Part shown: piece by piece, positions 10,677 to 18,961 of the stretch
Layout of the letters: each line of letters starts with the position of its first letter
Position numbering within the stretch: the stretch's first letter is position 1
Assembly: GCF_046297875.1 (NCBI RefSeq)
Contig: NZ_JBKBHD010000001.1
Location: 496,001 to 560,000 of the forward strand
Source of the DNA: Parvibaculum sp046297875
Lineage (GTDB): Bacteria; Pseudomonadota; Alphaproteobacteria; Parvibaculales; Parvibaculaceae
Reading direction: 5' to 3'
DNA: 64,000 nt
Made by a program: the position numbers and the translations under genes
Notes under the pieces: generated by a model
What the model was told of the DNA's origin: nothing
The model's input: the letters and a program-made list of their open reading frames with translations, nothing else
The model's database searches: none

Positions 10677-13600
10677 TGGCGGCGGACAAGACATATCTGC
10701 GCCACATGGGCGCGGCGCGGCGGGTCGGCCGGGGTCTTCTCGCCCTGCTTTTCGTCGTCACCGGCATTTCACTTACGCTTGCCATTCTCGTCATCGGCGC
10801 ACTCAACATCGCACCGCTGCGCCAGGCCCTGCTCGACCGGGCGCTTCACGGCCTCGACAGCGAGGAAATGCGGGTCGAGATCGGCGATATCGGCGGCGAC
10901 TGGCCTCGCCGGCTTGTCATCGAGAATCTGAAACTCAGCGACGCTGAAGGCGAATGGCTGACGCTTGCCCGGCTCGAGCTCGACTGGCGCCCGCTCGCCC
11001 TTTGGCGCGGCGAGGTGCATGTGGAGCGGCTTGCGACTGAAGCTCTCTCCGTGTCGCGTGCGCCGGTCGGTAGTGAGGAAACCGATGCGCAGGCAGAGAG
11101 TTTTTCGCTGCCTTCCCTCCCCGTCGACATTACGGTCGATCGTTTTTCATTCGCCGGGACCGTGATCGGTGAGGCGCTCGCCGGCGAGATGGTCACATTC
11201 GACGCTTCAGGGATGGCGGCGCTCGGCCGCAACCGGAACGCACTCACGCTTGATGCGGCACGGACCGACGGCAGGCACGGCATGGTCGCCATCGCACTCG
11301 ACCACCGCACGGCGCCAGATCGCGCCACGCTGAGGCTCACACTCAAGGATGGAGACGCCGGACAGCGAGGCATCGCTGCGCGGCTTCTCGAGATCGACGG
11401 GCTCAGCGGCCTCTCGATATCGGCGACAGGAGAGATGCGCGACGGCCTGATCGTCGGGACCGCATCGATCGATGGCGGCAATGCGATAAAGGCTGAAGCC
11501 GAATCTCACGGTGCGCTCACCCGGGGCACAAGCCTCAATCTGAAACTTTCCGCCAGCGGAAGCCTCGTTGCGCGCGAGCTCGATTTCGCAGGCGAGAATG
11601 CGGCGCTTCGCCTCGACGCCAGGCTCACCCCGCAACGCAGCGGCGTCTATACAATCGACATCAAGACACTTGAAGCAGGTGCGCTGACGCTCACGGGCGA
11701 GGCACAGGCCGCCACGAAGGTGCTTGGCGGGTGGCGCGTGACGGGCGAAGGACGGCTTGCCGGTCTTGACGATCTTCTCGACATCGTGGACGGCAACCTT
11801 TTTTCCGATTTCGGCTGGGAAGTGGCCCTGGATGCGAATAGTGGTATCGACGTCTTTGAAATTTCCGAAGCCATCGTAACGACCGAAGCAGGCGTTCTCC
11901 GCGTGTCAGGCAGCGCAAGGATCGGCGAGGGCTTCAGCTTTTCCGGTGAAGGAAGCGCAGAGATTTCCGATCTCCGGCCCGTAGGTGAGATACTTGGCCA
12001 GCCTATGCGGGGCACGGCGCAGCTGATCTTTGCCGATATTTCCCTTGCCGGTGATGCAGGCGCTGCGACTGTTTCAATTGAGACAAGCGCGATTGCGACG
12101 AGCGGTGCGGAACTTGATGTGCTGCTCGCCGAAGGATTGACCGGCAATGCGCGCGTAGGCTTTGGCAGCGGCAACACGGTCGCGATCACGGGCCTTGCGG
12201 CAAAGGCGGGTTCGCACTTCGATCTCGCCGGCGATTTCACGCTCGCCGAATCCGGCACGATGCGCGGTGAGTTCAATGCCCGCATGGCGGAGGTCGGCGT
12301 GATCGCGGGTGAAACGGCGCGCGGCGTGTTTTCCGCCAGCGCCCGCATGGAAGGCACCCTGGAGCAGCCGACGCTTGCGCTCGATGCCACTCTTGGCGGC
12401 GGCACACTCGTCGGGTTCGATGCGCGCGAGGCTCTCCTTTCTGCAAAACTCGAACAAGGTCGCGGGCCCGTTTCCTTCCGTCTAGCCGGTGCGGACGGCG
12501 CCGCCTCGCTTCAGACCATCCTCGCAGTGCAGGACAATGGCGGCGTGCGGCTCGACGACATCGACATCAATTTCTTCGGCGCTGCCTTCACCGGCGCACT
12601 TGATATGTCGCCAGATGGGCTCGCGAGCGGCAGTATTTCGGGAATTCGCGCGGCACTGGCTCCGCTCGGGCGTATCGCCGGGCTAACGGTGGATGGCCGC
12701 GCCGATATCGAATTCACGTTCGGCAGCGAAGATGGCCAGCAAAATGCATTGCTGGAGATCGGGTCGCGCCGTATCGATATCGACATCATCGAGCCCGTTG
12801 CGCTCGATCAGGTGACCATGCGCGCCGTGCTGCAGGATCTGACCGGCAAAGGAACGATCGATGCCCACGTCGAAGCCGAGAGCGGCGCCACCGGCAACAC
12901 GCGCGTCACGCGGATCGAAGCAAGCGCCAAGGGGCCGCTCGTCCGGATCGCGGTTGCGGCACGGCTCGAAGGCGAACGGCTGTCGGTCAAGGCCGAGCCC
13001 GTATTGCTCGATATTGCAGCCGAGGTAACGCCGGATCTCATCACGGTCGGCAAATTCGATTCCACAATCGGCGCGGCAAGTGCGCGGCTCGCGATACCGA
13101 CCAAGCTGGAACTTGGCGATGGCGTCACCCGGCTGCGCGGCTTGGACATGCGTTTCGAGGGGCAGGGCGGGGCTGGCTTTCTCACTGGCGATGCGACGAT
13201 ACAGGCTCGACGCGCGCGCATGGCGATGGTGCTCGAAAATCTGCCGCTCGAACTCGTCTCGCCCTTTATGCCATTTGAAGTTCTTGGCGGTACGGCCTCG
13301 GGACGCGCCGAACTCGATAGCGGGGCGGAAACCGGCAGCGCCGCGCTGCGGTTCGATGGCGCAACGCTTGCCGAGGGCGGGCTCGACATTCGGCCTGCCT
13401 TCGACGCATCGCTTGATGCCACCTGGGCGCGGCGGCGGCTGTCGCTCACGGCGGAAGCGCAGGGCATTTCCCAAACGCCGTTCCGGCTCGAAGCGGAGCT
13501 GCCGCTTATACGCGATCCGAGAGGCGCCTTTCCCGTTCTGGCGGAACGCGGTCCGATCCAAGCGCTGCTGACCTGGACAGGACCGATGGCGTCACTGATG

Positions 13601-14863
13601 GCGCTTGCCGACCTGCCGGGGCAAAGGCTTACCGGCGACGCCGAAATATCGCTTTCGGCAGATGGCGATATCTCCGCGCCGCAGGTTTCCGGTCATGCGC
13701 GAATTTCGAATGGCACCTTCGAAAATTTCGAAACCGGCACCGCAATGCGCGATCTCGCGCTCAATCTCGAAGGAAGACGCAGCGAGGTGCTGACTTTCAC
13801 CATGAGTGCGCGCGACAGCGCCAGTGGGCGCCTGACGGGCGAAGGCACAATCTCGCTCGCGGCCAGCGCCGCCAAGGCTGCGGGTATTCGCGCGCGCTTC
13901 GACAGTATGCGCATGGTGAACCGGCGCGACCTCGTGCTTTCGGTCGACGGTGAACTAGCGCTGACGGGAACGGTGCTGCCGCCGAGCCTGGACGCACCGC
14001 TGAAGCTCGAAGGCCGCCTCACGACGGCCGAGGCGCGGTATTTGATCCCGCGGCAGCTTCCGGGCGGGGTGTCGCAGATCGATGTCATCATCGTGCAGGG
14101 ACCGGAAGAAGCGAACAACGTAGAAGAGCCGGAGGAAGTTCAACCCCTGCCCCTCGAGCTCGATGTTACGCTCGCCATCGGCAATCCGCCGGCGCGCATT
14201 GCGGGCCGCGGTGTCGACTCGCTCTGGACGGGCTCGGTGCGCGTGACGGGGCTTGCGGAAGACCCGGTCGTGGAGGGGGTGCTGACATCGGAGCGGGGCA
14301 AGCTCGACTTCGCCGGCAAGACATTCACACTGTCCCGCGGGCGCGCCGTCTTTGCTGGCGAGCGGCCGGTCGATCCGCGGCTCGACATTGCGCTCGAATA
14401 TGCCCGCAGCGACTTCTCGGCAACCGTCGGCCTGAGCGGACGCGGCTCGGCGCCCGCTATCGAACTCAGCTCGTCGCCCTCGCTGCCGCGCGATGAAATC
14501 ATCTCGCGCATCCTTTTCGGCAAGGGTGTGGGCGAACTGACCGCCTTCGAGGCAGCGCAGCTTGCCAATACGGCGGCCGAACTTTCGGGCGGAGGCATCG
14601 GCGGCTTCGGAATCCTCAGCCAGATTCAGGACACGCTGGGCCTCGACGTGCTGCGCGTGGACCAGGGAAGCTCGGGCGGCACGACGGTTTCAGCAGGCCG
14701 GTATCTGCGAGAGGGATTCTACGTCGGCGTCGAGCAGGGGGCGCTGGCGAGCGACTCGAACGTCAAGGTCGAGATCGACGTGACGCCGAATATCAGCGTC
14801 GAAACGAAGATCGGCAACGACACGTCAAGCGATGTTGGCATCAACTGGAAGTGGGACTATTGA
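10676..14863 (+). CDS. tamB: TamB, translocation and assembly module inner-membrane protein
   Basis: A 1395-residue protein of the AsmA-like/DUF490 family. One N-terminal transmembrane helix (about residues 17-45) anchors it in the inner membrane and a long beta-rich body is predicted to span the periplasm as a hydrophobic groove. The C-terminal DUF490 region is evident (FDFAGKTFTLSRGRAVF-like repeats of strand pattern, then SPSLPRDEIISRILFGKG and a terminal GINWKWDY). It interacts with TamA and is implicated in outer-membrane protein insertion and phospholipid transport. Length is typical of TamB/YtfN. Translationally coupled to tamA. Confidence 0.9.
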   Translation: MAADKTYLRHMGAARRVGRGLLALLFVVTGISLTLAILVIGALNIAPLRQALLDRALHGLDSEEMRVEIGDIGGDWPRRLVIENLKLSDAEGEWLTLARLELDWRPLALWRGEVHVERLATEALSVSRAPVGSEETDAQAESFSLPSLPVDITVDRFSFAGTVIGEALAGEMVTFDASGMAALGRNRNALTLDAARTDGRHGMVAIALDHRTAPDRATLRLTLKDGDAGQRGIAARLLEIDGLSGLSISATGEMRDGLIVGTASIDGGNAIKAEAESHGALTRGTSLNLKLSASGSLVARELDFAGENAALRLDARLTPQRSGVYTIDIKTLEAGALTLTGEAQAATKVLGGWRVTGEGRLAGLDDLLDIVDGNLFSDFGWEVALDANSGIDVFEISEAIVTTEAGVLRVSGSARIGEGFSFSGEGSAEISDLRPVGEILGQPMRGTAQLIFADISLAGDAGAATVSIETSAIATSGAELDVLLAEGLTGNARVGFGSGNTVAITGLAAKAGSHFDLAGDFTLAESGTMRGEFNARMAEVGVIAGETARGVFSASARMEGTLEQPTLALDATLGGGTLVGFDAREALLSAKLEQGRGPVSFRLAGADGAASLQTILAVQDNGGVRLDDIDINFFGAAFTGALDMSPDGLASGSISGIRAALAPLGRIAGLTVDGRADIEFTFGSEDGQQNALLEIGSRRIDIDIIEPVALDQVTMRAVLQDLTGKGTIDAHVEAESGATGNTRVTRIEASAKGPLVRIAVAARLEGERLSVKAEPVLLDIAAEVTPDLITVGKFDSTIGAASARLAIPTKLELGDGVTRLRGLDMRFEGQGGAGFLTGDATIQARRARMAMVLENLPLELVSPFMPFEVLGGTASGRAELDSGAETGSAALRFDGATLAEGGLDIRPAFDASLDATWARRRLSLTAEAQGISQTPFRLEAELPLIRDPRGAFPVLAERGPIQALLTWTGPMASLMALADLPGQRLTGDAEISLSADGDISAPQVSGHARISNGTFENFETGTAMRDLALNLEGRRSEVLTFTMSARDSASGRLTGEGTISLAASAAKAAGIRARFDSMRMVNRRDLVLSVDGELALTGTVLPPSLDAPLKLEGRLTTAEARYLIPRQLPGGVSQIDVIIVQGPEEANNVEEPEEVQPLPLELDVTLAIGNPPARIAGRGVDSLWTGSVRVTGLAEDPVVEGVLTSERGKLDFAGKTFTLSRGRAVFAGERPVDPRLDIALEYARSDFSATVGLSGRGSAPAIELSSSPSLPRDEIISRILFGKGVGELTAFEAAQLANTAAELSGGGIGGFGILSQIQDTLGLDVLRVDQGSSGGTTVSAGRYLREGFYVGVEQGALASDSNVKVEIDVTPNISVETKIGNDTSSDVGINWKWDY

Positions 14864-14872
14864 CCGGCGCTA

Positions 14873-15226
14873 TCAATAGCGCGGACCTATCACGCCGTCG
14901 GTGGTAACGGCGCCCGAGGAAAAATTGTTGATCCGGTCGATCTGCTCGCGCGCCTTGATCTGCTCTTCCTGCTTCCGACGTTCATATTCCTCGGCATACA
15001 TTTCCGCGTTGTGGAGTTCGGGCGTGTCGTATTCCGGGTCGTAGCCCGAGCGGTAGTTCACCGGCGGCGAGCCAACGGGGTCCGACAGTTCGTACTGGAC
15101 ATCATCAAAGGGCGGCAATCCATCCACGGGATCCGACGACGACCCCGCATCCTGTGCCCTCACCTGCGCCGCAAGCGGCAGGGAAACGGCCAGAACGAGA
15201 ATGGCGAACAGATTTCTTCCACTCAT
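14873..15226 (-). CDS. Small secreted hypothetical protein
   Basis: A 117-residue protein that I do not recognise. It starts MSGRNLFAILVLAVSLPLAAQVRAQDAG, a clear Sec signal peptide with a VRA or RAQ cleavage region. The ATG at 15226 is chosen because GGAAG lies 8-12 bases upstream; an in-frame ATG 45 bases earlier is less supported. The mature part is acidic and proline/tyrosine rich, then has a helical charged segment (AEMYAEEYERRKQEEQIKAREQ) and a short tail. Likely periplasmic. It converges on tamB with a gap of nine bases, and no partner gene is adjacent. Confidence 0.7.
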   Translation of the reverse strand: MSGRNLFAILVLAVSLPLAAQVRAQDAGSSSDPVDGLPPFDDVQYELSDPVGSPPVNYRSGYDPEYDTPELHNAEMYAEEYERRKQEEQIKAREQIDRINNFSSGAVTTDGVIGPRY

Positions 15227-15393
15227 GAGAATACTTCCACGCAGGGAGCGCCCCTGGCGCCCGACGAACATAACGCAATCAGTTTACAGCAAATCTCCCG
15301 GCGGGGGAGCGGCGGATTTGCCACGGTTCCCGCCCAATAAAGCCTGTCCCTGAGCCGGATTCGCCGGCTCCACGGCACCTCTCTTTCCGTTTA

Positions 15394-15495
15394 CGGACAG
15401 TCCGGCAGAGCCGGTTTTTGCAGAGCAGCAAGGATTCTCCCGCATTGCGGCGGACAATCTGCCGCAGCGGCGCGTGCGCCGCCGGACAATCTGCC
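15394..15495 (+). promoter_or_regulatory. Three direct repeats CGGACARTCYGSC upstream of the ferredoxin gene
   Basis: CGGACAGTCCGGC at 15394-15406, CGGACAATCTGCC at 15451-15463 and again at 15483-15495. The two identical copies are 32 bases apart (about three helical turns) and the first is 57 bases before the second. They lie in the 360-base region between two divergent genes, with the last copy 92 bases before the ferredoxin ATG. An AT-rich stretch (TATAGATACAATTTTTTT) follows at 15515-15532 and could hold a -10. Direct repeats of this spacing suit an activator or a cooperative repressor. Confidence 0.6.
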
Positions 15496-15586
15496 ACGGG
15501 GTGCGGCACGCCCATATAGATACAATTTTTTTGTGGATATAGCCCGGAACCAACCGGACAGACGGAAAGAGTGGCGAGGGTCTCGC

Positions 15587-15907
15587 ATGACCAGGATCAC
15601 CTATATCGAGTTCAACGGAACCGAACACACGGTCGACGTCGCGGAGGGTCTCTCCGTGATGGAGGGAGCCGTCCGCTACACCATTCCCGGAATCGAAGGC
15701 GACTGCGGCGGGGCCTGCGCCTGCGCCACCTGCCATGTCTATGTCGAGAGCGGCTGGTTCGACCGGCTGCCGCCGATGGATGAGCTGGAAGGCGACATGC
15801 TCGATTTCGCCTTCGACGTGCAGCCGAACAGCCGGCTTGCCTGCCAGATCAAGGTGGACTCCTCGCTCGACGGTCTCGTCGTCCGGGCGCCCGCCCGTCA
15901 GTACTGA
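15587..15907 (+). CDS. [2Fe-2S] ferredoxin (adrenodoxin/putidaredoxin type)
   Basis: A 106-residue electron carrier. Cluster ligands are Cys40, Cys46, Cys49 and Cys86 (C-x5-C-x2-C then a distant Cys), the vertebrate/ISC-type ferredoxin pattern. The ATG at 15587 has GCGAGGG 7-13 bases upstream and gives the standard N-terminus (MTRITYIEFNG). The C-terminus extends a normal distance past the last cysteine. It is 56 bases upstream of a diiron protein gene on the same strand, which suggests it feeds electrons to that enzyme. No ferredoxin reductase gene is adjacent. A role in iron-sulfur assembly is less likely because no isc/suf genes are near. Confidence 0.9.
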   Translation: MTRITYIEFNGTEHTVDVAEGLSVMEGAVRYTIPGIEGDCGGACACATCHVYVESGWFDRLPPMDELEGDMLDFAFDVQPNSRLACQIKVDSSLDGLVVRAPARQY

Positions 15908-15963
15908 GGAAACAGCACCCCGCCGCGCCGCAATCGGCACGCGGCCAAACTCAGGAGGAAACG

Positions 15964-17058
15964 ATGAGCACGACCCCAGCGAAGATCGTCAAGAAAGGCG
16001 ACTGGAAAGTGACGATGACGCCGGACGACATCTATCGCAACCCGATGGATATCGCCTGGACGTTCAATTACATCTTCTCGGAAGACAAGGTCGAAGACCT
16101 CTACAAGCGGGCAAAGCAGAACCAGTGGGATTCCGACGACCTGCTTCCCTGGGACACGGAAGTCGACCCCTCGCGTCCGCTGATCGCCAATGACAGTGAT
16201 ATCTATCACAAGATGTCATTCTTCAAGAAGCTGTCGAAATCGCAGCGGGAAACCTTTACCGCCCATTCGACGGCGCAGCTTCTTTCCCAGTTCCTGCATG
16301 GTGAGCAAGGCGCGCTGATGACGGCAGCCTGCGTCACGCATTCGGTGCCCGACGAAGGCGCCAAGCTCTATGCCGCCACGCAGACGATGGATGAGGCACG
16401 GCATGTCGAGGTCTATTCGAAATATTGCGACAAGATCGCCCTCGTCTACCCCATGTCGCCCTGGCTGAAGCAGCTTATCGATGTCACGCTTCAGTCCGAC
16501 CGCTACGAAAAGGTCATGATCGGCATGAACATGATCGTAGAAGGCTTGGCGCTCGGCGCCTTCAACAACATGTATCGCACCACCACATGCCCGCTGCTCA
16601 AGCAACTCACATTCAACGTGATGCGCGATGAAAGCCGCCATGTTTCATTCGGCCATGCCTTTCTCGGGCCGGTCTTCAAGACGATGCATCCCGACGATCT
16701 CGAGGAGCTTGCCGAGTTCGCTTTCCAGGCGGTCAATATTCTCGTCAAGGCCCAGACCGCGGGCACGATCGCCAATCGCGTCGATCCGGGTTTCATGCAG
16801 GTGCTGGAGAATAGCGGCATCGATGCGGACGATTTCTTCAAGGGTTTGCAGCAGGCGGCCGATGAAGGCGTCGCGCAGAGCCTGCCGCCGGGTCAGGTGC
16901 ATGCACTGAAAGATCTCATGATGCCGGCGCTCGCCCGCGTCGGCCTGCTGACGCCGACGGCGCGCAAGAAGTATGAAGAAGCCGGCATCCCGATTTTCGA
17001 CGATGTGCGAGTACTGCAGGCGATGGAAGGCGGTCATCCGACCGGCAACGCGATCTGA
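15964..17058 (+). CDS. Ferritin-like diiron carboxylate protein, putative oxygenase
   Basis: A 364-residue cytosolic protein with a complete ferritin-superfamily diiron site: Glu114 (LHGEQGA), Glu144-x2-His147 (DEARHVE), Glu193 (VEGLALG) and Glu223-x2-His226 (DESRHVS). The two EX2H motifs are in equivalent contexts 79 residues apart, as in ribonucleotide reductase R2, bacterial multicomponent mono-oxygenase and related oxygenase subunits. The N-terminal WTFNYIF...WDSDDLLPWDTEVDPS segment is like those oxygen-activating members. A perfect AGGAGG precedes the ATG. The ferredoxin gene upstream suggests a ferredoxin-dependent oxidation. The substrate is not apparent, and no hydroxylase small subunit, coupling protein or reductase is present. 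Confidence 0.8.
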   Translation: MSTTPAKIVKKGDWKVTMTPDDIYRNPMDIAWTFNYIFSEDKVEDLYKRAKQNQWDSDDLLPWDTEVDPSRPLIANDSDIYHKMSFFKKLSKSQRETFTAHSTAQLLSQFLHGEQGALMTAACVTHSVPDEGAKLYAATQTMDEARHVEVYSKYCDKIALVYPMSPWLKQLIDVTLQSDRYEKVMIGMNMIVEGLALGAFNNMYRTTTCPLLKQLTFNVMRDESRHVSFGHAFLGPVFKTMHPDDLEELAEFAFQAVNILVKAQTAGTIANRVDPGFMQVLENSGIDADDFFKGLQQAADEGVAQSLPPGQVHALKDLMMPALARVGLLTPTARKKYEEAGIPIFDDVRVLQAMEGGHPTGNAI

Positions 17059-17071
17059 GACGAATGACAAA

Positions 17072-17097
17072 CCCCGGCGGACAGGACGCCGCCGGGG
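17072..17097 (+). terminator. Hairpin after the diiron gene
   Basis: Nine-base-pair perfect stem CCCCGGCGG (17072-17080) with CCGCCGGGG (17089-17097), 14 bases past the stop. It is not followed by a proper U-tract (CCCTTCAAA), so termination may be partial and the PAS gene 31 bases later may be read through. Confidence 0.5.
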
Positions 17098-17127
17098 CCC
17101 TTCAAACGGCGAGGCGGAAGCAGAACC

Positions 17128-17916
17128 ATGAGCAAGGACGATAGCGCGGCCGCCGGCTTTTACCGGGCGCTGGTGGACGGCATTCCGGAGGCGATCATCG
17201 TCTCCACACCGGAAGGCGAGATTACCTACTTCAATCCCGCCTCGGAGAGGCTGCTTGGCTATGCGAGCAGCGATGTTCTGGGACAGAACATCGCCATGCT
17301 TGTGCCGCAGCAGCCGGGTCAGCGCGCCGATCCCGTGAAATGGCTCGCTCGCTGGGCGGCCGAACCCGAGCACGAACAATCGCGCTATCTGGACCTCATC
17401 GCGCGGCGCAAGGACGGCACGGAATTTCCTGCCGATGTGCGCGTTGTGGAGGCGGGCTTCGACGGCAAGCGGCGCTTTCTCATCACCTTCCGCGACAATA
17501 CGGCAAGGCGGCAGGAGCAGATCGCCTTCAAGGAGAAAAACCTGCTCTTCTCGCGCATTCTCATGGTCGCGGAAGACGGCATCGTCTCGGTCGATGCAGA
17601 GCAGAACATCACTTTCTTCAACATCAAGGCGGAGCAGATGTTCGGCTACCGGGCGGATGAAGTCCTCGGAAAGCCCCTTGATACGCTGCTCCCCGAGCGC
17701 TTCCGTTCTGCGCATGCAAGGCAGGTCGATGAATTCGGCAAGGGACGCACCGCCTCACGCTGGATGAGCGAGCGCGGTCCCGTCACCGGTTTGCGCCGGG
17801 ACGGAACCGAATTCCCCGTCGATGCGACGATCACGCGGGTCGAAACCAATGGCCGCCTGACCTATACGGTCCATCTGCGCGACAGCGCCGGCAAGACGCG
17901 GCGCATCGCAAGCTAA
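17128..17916 (+). CDS. Tandem PAS-domain protein without output domain
   Basis: A 262-residue cytosolic protein with two PAS/S-box domains: residues about 8-125 (DGIPEAIIVSTPEGEITYFNPASERLLGY) and about 135-255 (MVAEDGIVSVDAEQNITFFNIKAEQMFGY), each followed by the PAC-like RKDGTEFP or RRDGTEFPVD segment. Nothing resembling a kinase, cyclase, GGDEF or DNA-binding domain follows; the protein ends after the second PAC. Heme or flavin ligands cannot be assigned by eye. It lies 69 bases after the diiron gene on the same strand and may sense redox state, oxygen or a ligand for a separate partner. Its 3' end overlaps the converging reductase gene by four bases. Confidence 0.8.
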   Translation: MSKDDSAAAGFYRALVDGIPEAIIVSTPEGEITYFNPASERLLGYASSDVLGQNIAMLVPQQPGQRADPVKWLARWAAEPEHEQSRYLDLIARRKDGTEFPADVRVVEAGFDGKRRFLITFRDNTARRQEQIAFKEKNLLFSRILMVAEDGIVSVDAEQNITFFNIKAEQMFGYRADEVLGKPLDTLLPERFRSAHARQVDEFGKGRTASRWMSERGPVTGLRRDGTEFPVDATITRVETNGRLTYTVHLRDSAGKTRRIAS

Positions 17917-18923
17917 AGCTTCACTACCAGCTTGCCGATATTGCCGCCGTCGAAGAGACGGTTGACCGCAACAGGCGCATTCTCGAGCCCGTCCACGATG
18001 GTTTCGCGGTGCTTCAGCTTGCCCTCGACTACCCATTGGGCAAGCTGCATGGCGCCCTCGGCGAATTTTGGCATGAAGTCGATGACGATGAAGCCGCGCA
18101 CTTCGATGCGGCGCATCAGGATGGGTGAGAAGTCGCCGCGCATCGCGGGATCGCCGGTATTGTAGCCGGAGATCATGCCGCAAAGGGGCATGCGGCTGAA
18201 AAGGTTCATCCGCGCCATGACGGCTTCCATGATCTCGCCGCCGACATTTTCGAAATTGACGTCGATGCCGTCCGGCGTGGCGGCGGCAAGCTGCGCGCGC
18301 CAGTCCGCTCGCTTGTAGTCGACCGCTGCGTCGAAGCCGAGATCCTCGACGATGTGGCGGCACTTGTCCGGCCCGCCCGCAATGCCGACCGCGCGGCAGC
18401 CCTCGATCTTGGCAATCTGGCCGACAACAGAGCCGACGGCACCGGCGGCCGCGGAAACCACGACCGTCTCTCCCGGCTTCGGGCGGCCAAGCTCCAGAAG
18501 CCCGAAATAAGCGGTGAGGCCCGTCATGCCGCAGGCGCCGAGCATGACCGGCAGATCGACCGGCAGGCCGTGCGGTAGCACGCTCATGGCGCGAAGCCCC
18601 TCATCGGCAATGCAGTAATCCTGCCAGCCGGTGAGGCCGCTCACATGATCGCCTTCCTTGTAACGGGCGGAATTCGACTTCACGACCACGCCGACACCGC
18701 CGCCGCGCATCACCTCGCCGATGGCAACGGGCGGCATGTACTGGTCCATGTCGCTCATCCATATGCGGTTGGTCGGATCGAGGCTGAGATATAGAACGCG
18801 CACCAGCGCTTCGCCAGGGCCGGGTTCGGGAATGCTTTCCTCCACGAAATCGAAATTCGATTTCTCGATGCGGCCTGTGGGCCGCGTCTTCAGGCGGAAC
18901 TGGCGGTTGACGTCGTTCTTCAT
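17913..18923 (-). CDS. NADP-dependent medium-chain oxidoreductase (zinc-independent)
   Basis: A 336-residue member of the medium-chain dehydrogenase/reductase superfamily, in the leukotriene B4 12-hydroxydehydrogenase/CurA-like branch. The N-terminal catalytic domain has LYLSLDPTNRIWMSD and GEVMRGGGVGVV and lacks the catalytic-zinc GHE motif. The Rossmann motif AAAGAVGSVVGQ follows at about residue 158. It probably reduces the double bond of alpha,beta-unsaturated ketones or aldehydes using NADPH. It lies 38 bases downstream of the alkyl-sulfatase gene on the same strand, so the two may form an operon acting on a common lipid-like substrate. Substrate unknown. Confidence 0.85.
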   Translation of the reverse strand: MKNDVNRQFRLKTRPTGRIEKSNFDFVEESIPEPGPGEALVRVLYLSLDPTNRIWMSDMDQYMPPVAIGEVMRGGGVGVVVKSNSARYKEGDHVSGLTGWQDYCIADEGLRAMSVLPHGLPVDLPVMLGACGMTGLTAYFGLLELGRPKPGETVVVSAAAGAVGSVVGQIAKIEGCRAVGIAGGPDKCRHIVEDLGFDAAVDYKRADWRAQLAAATPDGIDVNFENVGGEIMEAVMARMNLFSRMPLCGMISGYNTGDPAMRGDFSPILMRRIEVRGFIVIDFMPKFAEGAMQLAQWVVEGKLKHRETIVDGLENAPVAVNRLFDGGNIGKLVVKL

Positions 18924-18961
18924 TCTTTTCTCCCGGTGAATATGTCGGATGGCGAAACCTA

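Noticed and set aside
15481..15540. Sigma-54 promoter before the ferredoxin gene
   Set aside because: GCGGCACG resembles a -24 box but no TTGCA-like -12 box lies at the required spacing.
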